DNA from: a virus
Direction: 5' to 3' (one strand)
Length of the DNA: 42,604 nt
Virus record (IMG/VR): IMGVR_UViG_3300044732_000792
Coordinates: 1 to 42,604 of that record
Under the pieces are notes generated by a model, which ran no database searches, was not told where the DNA came from, and saw only the letters and a list, made by a program, of their open reading frames with translations. This document shows, in pieces, positions 38,009-42,604 of the stretch; position 1 is the stretch's first letter, and each line of letters opens with the position of its first letter. The position numbers were made by a program, and so were the translations under genes.

Positions 38009-38431
38009 TTATATGTTTAAATGTTTTTTTGCGTTTTCCAAAAATTTTTCAATGTTTTCTTTCCCCGCAGGATTTGCCGAATGGACGAGATAATTAGGTA
38101 ATGAAACATTCTCATCCACACAATATTCAACAAGGAATTTAGCACAATCAAGTCCTGTTTTTTCAATTACACCAAAATTTTTCAACATATCGTCATCAGA
38201 CATTTTTAAAATTTCATTTGCCGGTATTTCATAGGATAAATCCCCTAAATCGTGATCGAACGACACAAACTCCGGAACTCCATTATCTTTTATATATTGA
38301 ACGAACTCGTCGTAGTTTCTAACGATGTCCCAATCATTCTCCCAATAAGATTTATTAAATTTAGTCGGAACCAAATTTATTGCGTCCTTTGGGTTGCGAA
38401 AGTCATCTAAAAAGAGCTTACTCATAATCAT
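38009..38431 (-). CDS. cREC (cyclic-phosphate-processing receiver) protein
   Basis: KLFLDD10FRNP, FVSFDHDLGD, KTGLDCAKFLVEYC and LVHSANPAGKENI are the hallmark segments of the cREC family, a receiver-like fold proposed to act on 2',3'-cyclic RNA ends next to RNA-repair enzymes (Burroughs and Aravind). Here a split RNA ligase and HAD_SAK protein are in the same window. Adjacent to the gene at 38431, with which it overlaps by one base. Activity is predicted, not shown. Confidence 0.82.
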   Translation of the reverse strand: MIMSKLFLDDFRNPKDAINLVPTKFNKSYWENDWDIVRNYDEFVQYIKDNGVPEFVSFDHDLGDLSYEIPANEILKMSDDDMLKNFGVIEKTGLDCAKFLVEYCVDENVSLPNYLVHSANPAGKENIEKFLENAKKHLNI

Positions 38432-38739
38432 TATTTTTTATTTGTGTATTTCCTAATTAATTTAAATATCTCACTAATATCTGTAAATTCTGATGGTGGA
38501 CTATCGTTTCTAACCGGTAGGAAGATTAATGTAAACCCGTGATTTCCCTCAAACTTTTCTTTTACTCTGACACCACAGATCTCATTTATATAAACCCAGG
38601 GATAGTTACCCGTAAGTTTAACTTCAATACCAATCTTTTTTAATCTCTCAACAAACCTTGTGATTTTATCACCGGTTAGTTTTGAACTACTTTCTGTTTC
38701 CATTTTTATATATGTTCCAAATTTAGTTTTTACTTCCAT
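38431..38739 (-). CDS. Hypothetical protein (102 aa)
   Basis: ATG 38739 (MEVKTKFGTYIKMETESSS). Beta-rich with GDKITRFVERLKKIGIEV, VYINEICGVRVKEKF and HGFTLIFLPV, then helical end. Its upstream leader is a copy (38727-38767) of the end of the gene at 39672. Unknown. Confidence 0.78.
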   Translation of the reverse strand: MEVKTKFGTYIKMETESSSKLTGDKITRFVERLKKIGIEVKLTGNYPWVYINEICGVRVKEKFEGNHGFTLIFLPVRNDSPPSEFTDISEIFKLIRKYTNKK

Positions 38740-38767
38740 AACATTCAAGTTTTTTATCCGTTACATT
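38727..38767 (-). repeat. 41-bp direct repeat, copy A
   Basis: Matches 39679-39719 at 38 of 41 positions. In copy B it encodes the end of the DUF6283-like protein (NVTDKKLECYGSK); here the same reading frame is present but attached to nothing, and lies just before the gene at 38431. Confidence 0.85.
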
Positions 38768-39056
38768 AAAAAAACCAGCGAACCAAGTCAATTCCGCTTG
38801 ATTTATAATTTTGTTTCTCCATACAATCAAAAGGAATCTTTTTAACCATCACATTAGGTATCCTTAAATTAGAATAAGTTGTCCAATTTTCAAATTTAAG
38901 AGATCTACCATCTCCGGAACAAAATTGATAACAACTCCCATTATAGAGAACATAATCACCTTTTTTAATTTCATACTCCTTACGACCAACCTTAATCACC
39001 GACAATACGGGTTTCACATCAACAAGGTTATCATTATTTAAATTATCATTATTCAT
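38766..39056 (-). CDS. Hypothetical protein (96 aa), leaderless
   Basis: Asn-rich start (MNNDNLNNDNLVDVKPV), then KEYEIKKGDYVLYNGSCYQF, a SH3-like pattern, and LRIPNVMVKKIPFD. TATATTTG stands 4 nt before its ATG. The 3' end adjoins the 41-bp repeat. Not recognised. Confidence 0.8.
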   Translation of the reverse strand: MNNDNLNNDNLVDVKPVLSVIKVGRKEYEIKKGDYVLYNGSCYQFCSGDGRSLKFENWTTYSNLRIPNVMVKKIPFDCMEKQNYKSSGIDLVRWFF

Positions 39057-39060
39057 TTGA

Positions 39061-39068
39061 CAAATATA
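39061..39068 (-). promoter_or_regulatory. -7 promoter box (TATATTTG), leaderless type
   Basis: TATATTTG, TCAA, ATG (39056). Follows the tRNA-like element by ~80 nt. Confidence 0.7.
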
Positions 39069-39131
39069 AGAATAATATTTTAATATAATAAATAATCAAC
39101 AACATTAAAACGATTTTATAACAAAGTATAT

Positions 39132-39220
39132 AAGTAATGGTGGTGTGGACTCGAACCACCTACTCAAGTGTCACCTGAAATTGAGGACTCGAACCTCCTA
39201 TCTTGAAGTCTCACCTGATC
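39132..39220 (-). ncRNA. Tandem tRNA T-arm-like element
   Basis: On the minus strand two 38-bp repeats (39145-39182 and 39183-39220) each hold a T-arm-like hairpin: GTGG-TTCGAGT-CCAC and GAGG-TTCGAGT-CCTC. The stem changes T to A and A to T together, preserving pairing. Outer sequences (GTATAAGTAGTGGTG upstream, CACCACCATTACTTAT downstream) can also pair, closing a long stem. I cannot fit a full cloverleaf with D arm and anticodon. Likely a structured RNA derived from tRNA 3' sequence. Confidence 0.45.
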
Positions 39221-39264
39221 ACCACTACTTATACACCCATTTATAATGGAGTTATGTGTAAGTG

Positions 39265-39477
39265 TCACCACCACTTGTTTAAAAGATATATTCCCAGTTT
39301 TAAATCCCTTGAGCATTGTGTATAGTTTGAAAGTCTATTGGTAGAATTTTCGTGTAAAATATCATTTGTGTCAGTCAAGTTTTTTCGTAGTTCTTCCCAA
39401 TATTTTGCTTCGTTTTCAAGAAATGTGTTTAAATCTTTTACACGAATTAATCCAAATGTTCTTAATATGTATTTCAT
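39265..39477 (-). CDS. Hypothetical protein (70 aa)
   Basis: ATG 39477 (MKYILRTFGLIRVKDLNTF); the frame continues upstream only through AT-rich sequence. This start followed by a helical acidic segment (LENEAKYWEELRKNLTDTND) is typical of small hypothetical phage proteins. The region upstream holds the previous gene's 3' end. Unknown. Confidence 0.75.
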   Translation of the reverse strand: MKYILRTFGLIRVKDLNTFLENEAKYWEELRKNLTDTNDILHENSTNRLSNYTQCSRDLKLGIYLLNKWW

Positions 39478-39496
39478 CTTTTTAAATTTAAAATTG

Positions 39497-39679
39497 TTAA
39501 TAATCCACACCTCCCCCATCACCATCAATATAAATTAACTTCACAACTTCATCACCATTTATAATGGAGATAGTTGGATATTCATCGTCAGGTACTGGAT
39601 GTGTGGGTTTAATTTCCATTTGATATTCCCAACATAACAAATCCAACTTATTAATGAACTCATCTATTTCTTTAGACAT
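39497..39679 (-). CDS. Small acidic protein (60 aa)
   Basis: ATG 39679 (MSKEIDEFINKLDLLCWEYQ) overlaps the stop of the DUF6283-like gene. Ends DGDEVVKLIYIDGDGGGVDY-like acidic glycine tail. A frame open further upstream starts at TTG inside the repeat. Not recognised. Confidence 0.72.
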   Translation of the reverse strand: MSKEIDEFINKLDLLCWEYQMEIKPTHPVPDDEYPTISIINGDEVVKLIYIDGDGGGVDY

Positions 39680-39848
39680 TTTTACTCCCATAACATTCAA
39701 GTTTTTTATCTGTCACATTCCATAAATCCTTTTTTCCTTCCGTCATATGACAATTGTGTTTCTTACCGGTTCTCTCACCGAACTCCACAATCATATCATT
39801 ATGACGATTACGGATAAGGTGGGGACATTCTTTACAGGGTTTTTTCAT
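39672..39848 (-). CDS. DUF6283-like small zinc protein (58 aa)
   Basis: MKKPCKECPHLIRN ... KKHNCHMTEGKKDLW ... LECYG. The order C-x-x-C-P, H-x-C-H-M, and C-x-G fits the DUF6283 family, predicted to bind zinc; function unknown. ATG 39848; TTG 39863 rejected. The 3' part duplicates at 38727-38767. Overlaps the gene at 39832 by 17 nt. Confidence 0.75.
   Translation of the reverse strand: MKKPCKECPHLIRNRHNDMIVEFGERTGKKHNCHMTEGKKDLWNVTDKKLECYGSKNV
39679..39719 (-). repeat. 41-bp direct repeat, copy B
   Basis: Intact copy within the 3' end of the DUF6283-like gene (see 38727-38767). Three mismatches. Confidence 0.85.
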
Positions 39849-40197
39849 TCTCAACAATTTCAATTAGTTTTTTAAGACAATCAAGTTCCGATTCTTCATA
39901 GGTTTTATATTCACCAATACTAATATAATCATCATGTCTTACCATTTTTAGTGAACACCAATTATTCCAAATATCTTGTCTAATATAAAATTTTAATCCA
40001 TACTTCTCTCTAAACCATCTAAATGCTTGTGAGAATGTTGGTACTTTAACCTCTTCCGTGTATTTATTTTCTAAATTTCTAACATCTAATATAAATGGAT
40101 AATCTTTGTCATTTGTATAATACCCAAAAACTTTTTCATCAAACCCAAGTTCTTTGAGTTTAACCGCTAACCCATAAGGTATAAATTCTTTTTCCAT
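39832..40197 (-). CDS. Conserved Bacteroidota small protein (121 aa), paralogue A
   Basis: MEKEFIPYGLAVKLKELGFDE ... VPTFSQAFRWFREKYGL ... YKTYEESELDCLKKLIEIV. This 'ELGFDEP.FGYY … TFSQAFRWFREKYG … TYEEAELACLKKLIEI' family is common in Bacteroidota genomes and their phages; function unknown to me. It is a tandem paralogue of the gene upstream. Confidence 0.85.
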   Translation of the reverse strand: MEKEFIPYGLAVKLKELGFDEKVFGYYTNDKDYPFILDVRNLENKYTEEVKVPTFSQAFRWFREKYGLKFYIRQDIWNNWCSLKMVRHDDYISIGEYKTYEESELDCLKKLIEIVENEKTL

Positions 40198-40198
40198 A

Positions 40199-40585
40199 TT
40201 ATTTAATATTTTTTACAATTTCAATTAGTTTAGTAAGACAAGCAAGTTCCGCATCTTCATAGGTGTCATAATCTATAGTTGAACTTATCATTCCGTCATT
40301 ATCTCCCAATCTATATTTAAAAATTACAAAAGACCAACTTTCATTATCTTCTTCCCAGTCAGTAGTTTCATGAATTTCAACACAAATACTATATTTTACC
40401 CTAAAAAACCTAAATGCTTGTGAGAATGTTGGTGCAAGACATTCTGAATCAAACAAAGATTTTTTACCATTTGTTCGTCCAATAATTAAATCATATATTG
40501 TTGAGTAAAACCCAAAACAAGGTTCGTCAAATCCAAGTGCTTTCATTCTTAAAGCCAAATCCATCGGTATAAATTCTTTTTCCAT
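40199..40585 (-). CDS. Conserved Bacteroidota small protein (128 aa), paralogue B
   Basis: ATG 40585 (MEKEFIPMDLALRMKALGFDEP) chosen because TATCTTTG ends 4 nt upstream. Same family as the gene at 39832-40197: APTFSQAFRFFRVKYS and TYEDAELACLTKLIEIV. The pair is a tandem duplication separated by one base. Function unknown. Confidence 0.87.
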   Translation of the reverse strand: MEKEFIPMDLALRMKALGFDEPCFGFYSTIYDLIIGRTNGKKSLFDSECLAPTFSQAFRFFRVKYSICVEIHETTDWEEDNESWSFVIFKYRLGDNDGMISSTIDYDTYEDAELACLTKLIEIVKNIK

Positions 40586-40589
40586 ACCA

Positions 40590-40597
40590 CAAAGATA
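40590..40597 (-). promoter_or_regulatory. -7 promoter box (TATCTTTG), leaderless type, fused to terminator
   Basis: TATCTTTG, TGGT, ATG (40585). TTTG 19 nt upstream is part of the T-run of the terminator at 40619-40649. Confidence 0.8.
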
Positions 40598-40618
40598 ATA
40601 AATTATTTGATATAAACA

Positions 40619-40649
40619 AAAAACCCCCAAGATTTAACAAGGGGGGTTT
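40619..40649 (-). terminator. Intrinsic terminator after the tagged metallopeptidase gene
   Basis: AAACCCCC / GGGGGGTTT hairpin with ~12-nt loop, followed on the minus strand by a T-run. Ends the transcript coming from beyond the window edge through 40653. Confidence 0.9.
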
Positions 40650-40652
40650 AGA

Positions 40653-41885
40653 TTATTTTTTCTTAAATTTAAGTTTGGTTTCTATTTTTTTCCTACCGTA
40701 TTTCTTTTCCATCAATTGTTGGTGTAGATCCCAATTAATAATTGATTCGTTCATTTCAGTGTTATCTTTTGCCATATCATATAGTTTTCCAATTTTTTTA
40801 ATCATTCCCGTTGCAATATAATTAAATCTTTCACATTCGTCTTTGAAGAACTGAATCTCTCTCCCTTCATATTTAGCGACGTGATTTATAAACTTCCTTC
40901 TAACATTATCTTTGGGATCATCTTTGTCGTTAAAACTATCACCAAAAATACCACTAAATAAATTACCAAGAGGACCCGTTGTATATTTATCAAATATATT
41001 AACTTTTTCATTAGCAAGACTAGAATAAACAATTTCCAATACTTTTTTTATCTTTCCTGAATCATTCATATTATCGGTATTAATTTTAGCATGATCCAAA
41101 AGTCCGTCAATTTCATCCATTTGTTCTTTTAACTGATTAATTAAGTATTCAAATGAGAAATTTTTAATTTGTAATAATTCTTTATACACCGCATCATTCT
41201 CTAAAAAGTTTCTGAAGTCATCTTTTGTAACATTTGTTTGTTTCATTCTTGATGCCAATTCAACAGGTCTAACCAAGTTTTCCGCTTGTTGTATAAAATA
41301 ACTATATCTCATAAAATCTCTTATCACAGGAATACCAAATTCCAATCCCGAAATGAGTGATTGATATTCGGCATCTCTACCAATCAAATCTTGAGTTTTT
41401 TTGGCTTTATCAAACCTATGTTTTAATTCGTGAGCTAATATTGATTCAGTTTCTACCCTGTCTTTAGTGAATCTATCATACAATTCAGATACCACCCAAT
41501 CTTTGGAAACTCCATAACTTAAAGTTAATTCAATTTTATTACTTTTCTCAATTATTTTCATTAAAATCTTATTGTCAAATCTGAACCTACTACCAACACC
41601 CATTGATACAAGTTCAGCTTTACCTTCGTAAAAATCAAACACATTTACATTGACATCAAGTTCAAGCCTTTTTAAGATAACATCCTCAATTTGTAAATCT
41701 ATATTAGTCGCATAAACATATTCCTCACTCTCGTAGTTAAGTCCTCTCAAATATTGTGCAATAATGTCATATAATATTGTGGCACTATCAAGAATATTCT
41801 CCGGCACACCAAGTTTTTCTGTAATTAGAAGATTGTTTACAATAACTTCAAATTGGTTTTCAGTAATGATTAAATTTTTTTTCAT
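40653..41885 (-). CDS. Tagged putative zinc metallopeptidase (410 aa)
   Basis: Starts MKKNLIITENQFEVIV, sharing the (I)ITENQF tag with the repeat protein upstream. Residues 149-157 read ILAHELKHR with H152-E153-L-K-H156, the HExxH zinc-binding motif of metallopeptidases; the third ligand may be a Glu in GRDAEYQ. The C-terminal half is helical and ends in a Lys-rich tail (KKIETKLKFKKK). No signal peptide. If the tag targets the capsid, this would be a packaged or injected protease (inference). Confidence 0.8.
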   Translation of the reverse strand: MKKNLIITENQFEVIVNNLLITEKLGVPENILDSATILYDIIAQYLRGLNYESEEYVYATNIDLQIEDVILKRLELDVNVNVFDFYEGKAELVSMGVGSRFRFDNKILMKIIEKSNKIELTLSYGVSKDWVVSELYDRFTKDRVETESILAHELKHRFDKAKKTQDLIGRDAEYQSLISGLEFGIPVIRDFMRYSYFIQQAENLVRPVELASRMKQTNVTKDDFRNFLENDAVYKELLQIKNFSFEYLINQLKEQMDEIDGLLDHAKINTDNMNDSGKIKKVLEIVYSSLANEKVNIFDKYTTGPLGNLFSGIFGDSFNDKDDPKDNVRRKFINHVAKYEGREIQFFKDECERFNYIATGMIKKIGKLYDMAKDNTEMNESIINWDLHQQLMEKKYGRKKIETKLKFKKK

Positions 41886-41888
41886 ATG

Positions 41889-42551
41889 TTATAAATATAT
41901 ATCACCTTCAATATTAACAATCTGTTTAATTTCTTGACTGGTATGTTTATTTGATATTGGGGTATCTTCTAAATATAAACTACCTCCAACCGATGTTAGA
42001 TTTCCCAATGATTCAATTGGAGTATGTCGTAAATATAAATCACCACCAACTGATGTTAAATTTCCCAATGATTGAATTGGAACATTTTGTAAAAATAAAC
42101 TACCTACAACCGATTTTAGATTTCCTAATGATTTAATTGAAGATTCATATAAATATAAATCACCCCCAACCGATGTTAAATTTCCCAATGATTTAATTGA
42201 AGATCCATATAAATATAAATCACCCCCAACCGATGTTAAATTTCCCAATGATTTAATTGAAGATCCATATAAATTTAAATTACCCTCAACCGATTTTAGA
42301 TTCCCCAATGATTTAATTGGAGTATGTCGTAAATCTAAATGACCTCCTACCGATGTTAGGTTTCCCAATGATTCAATTGGAGTATGTCGTAAATCTAAAT
42401 TACCTCCAATTGAATATAATGGATTTCCTTTTCTATCCAAATATTTTTGTAACTTGTTCCAATCATTGTCAAAAATTTCAAATGATGGAATATGAAGAAC
42501 TTTTGGTTCTTTTAATTTTTTAAATTGGTTTTCCGTGATGATAATTTTCAT
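41889..42551 (-). CDS. 20-residue LRR-like repeat protein (220 aa) with ITENQF tag
   Basis: Begins MKIIITENQFKKLKEP, then from residue ~45 to 205 eight repeats of 20 residues of the form SLGNLTSVGGxLxLxxTPIx. The Leu spacing is typical of leucine-rich-repeat-like beta solenoids. It ends IKQIVNIEGDIYL. The repeats are nearly identical in DNA too (60-bp period), so the array can expand or shrink by recombination. Possible binding or adhesion role. Stop lies 3 nt before the metallopeptidase start. Confidence 0.9.
   Translation of the reverse strand: MKIIITENQFKKLKEPKVLHIPSFEIFDNDWNKLQKYLDRKGNPLYSIGGNLDLRHTPIESLGNLTSVGGHLDLRHTPIKSLGNLKSVEGNLNLYGSSIKSLGNLTSVGGDLYLYGSSIKSLGNLTSVGGDLYLYESSIKSLGNLKSVVGSLFLQNVPIQSLGNLTSVGGDLYLRHTPIESLGNLTSVGGSLYLEDTPISNKHTSQEIKQIVNIEGDIYL
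41945..42420 (-). repeat. 60-bp tandem repeat array inside the LRR-like gene
   Basis: About eight units with 60-nt period, coding for SLGNLTSVGG... Copies differ at few positions, indicating recent or gene-converted expansion. Confidence 0.9.
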
Positions 42552-42554
42552 ATC

Positions 42555-42604
42555 TTATAAATATATATCACCTTCAATATTAACCATCTGTTTAATTTCT
42601 TGGA
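42555..42604 (-). CDS. Paralogous LRR-like gene, C-terminal end only (cut by window edge)
   Basis: The last codons read QEIKQMVNIEGDIYL and stop (TAA at 42555-42557). The gene at 41889 ends QEIKQIVNIEGDIYL, so this is a tandem paralogue. Its stop is 3 nt before the next ATG, the same spacing as for the following gene. Confidence 0.85.
   Translation of the reverse strand, partial: QEIKQMVNIEGDIYL

Noticed and set aside
39132-39275. A canonical tRNA gene on the minus strand
   Set aside because: T-arm-like sequences are clear, but no placement gives a 7-bp acceptor, D arm and anticodon arm with normal lengths.
41945-42420. CRISPR array (regular 60-bp repeats)
   Set aside because: Repeats are contiguous, lack unique spacers and stay in frame inside a protein-coding gene.
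41951-42523. Plus-strand open frames across the LRR repeats
   Set aside because: They are antisense shadows produced by the 60-bp period; the minus-strand frame has the tag and clear LRR-like repeats.
1-42604. Prophage or plasmid origin
   Set aside because: No integrase, excisionase, partition, relaxase or flanking bacterial genes; gene content and density fit a large virulent phage.

Overview
The window is an AT-rich, very densely packed stretch that reads as the accessory (early/middle) region of a large tailed phage infecting a Bacteroidota host, most likely a flavobacterium. Three things support this. Nearly every gene lies on the minus strand in overlapping or abutting chains, with only a two-gene plus-strand island at 4330-5698. 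Phage-typical functions dominate: HNH homing endonucleases, ThyA, NAMPT plus PRPP synthetase, RNA ligase, HAD phosphatases, a cREC protein and dozens of small unknowns. Promoter-like TAnnTTTG boxes, the -7 element of Bacteroidota housekeeping sigma factor, lie just before many start codons. No integrase, ribosomal gene, or capsid, tail or replicative polymerase gene is visible.

Layout. (a) 1-5698: a cluster of small proteins, seven of which begin with the same ~13-residue N-terminal tag (M-x3-I-[KR]-[HK]-I-[IL]-[KN]-E...), plus a YkuD-like (L,D-transpeptidase motif) protein. (b) 5733-17331: a long minus-strand run with a metallophosphoesterase, a TIQNGV-repeat protein, an HAD hydrolase, a P-loop kinase-like protein, a ThyA-type thymidylate synthase and many short unknowns, some paralogous and some membrane-bound. 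(c) 17422-19023: a zinc-ribbon protein behind a structured leader, and a cupin. (d) 19096-23769: one operon, bounded by a leaderless promoter and a terminator, with a membrane protein, an SPFH/prohibitin protein, a lipoprotein, PRPP synthetase, an unknown, NAMPT and another membrane protein; this is a two-step NAD+ salvage route (NARP1-like) next to membrane genes. (e) 23779-33255: a TKWCT-motif protein and its paralogue, HAD proteins, a SpoT/MESH1-like HD hydrolase, an HNH endonuclease and tiny membrane proteins. (f) 33297-35304: an Rnl5-like RNA ligase gene broken into two halves by an inserted HNH endonuclease gene. (g) 35288-40585: a primase-like (AEP) protein, a DnaJ-type zinc protein, a cREC protein, DUF6283-like and other small genes, and a tandem tRNA-T-arm-like element. 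(h) 40653-42604: proteins starting with a second tag (…IITENQF), one with an HELKH metallopeptidase motif, and at least two tandem 20-residue-repeat (LRR-like) proteins, the last cut by the window edge.

How it may work together. The NAD salvage genes, RNA ligase, cREC, HAD phosphatases and kinase-like protein look like a counter-defence and repair kit against NAD-depleting and RNA-cleaving host responses; the HD protein could lower (p)ppGpp. The tagged families at both ends of the window resemble, in position and in an I-x-x-E motif, the capsid-targeting sequences of T4 internal proteins. I therefore propose, as inference, that they are cargo packed in the head and injected. At least nine genes have exactly 4 nt between the TAnnTTTG box and ATG, so transcription probably starts at or next to the start codon (leaderless mRNAs).

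Limits: all function calls come from reading motifs by eye. No database search, folding or composition calculation was run.
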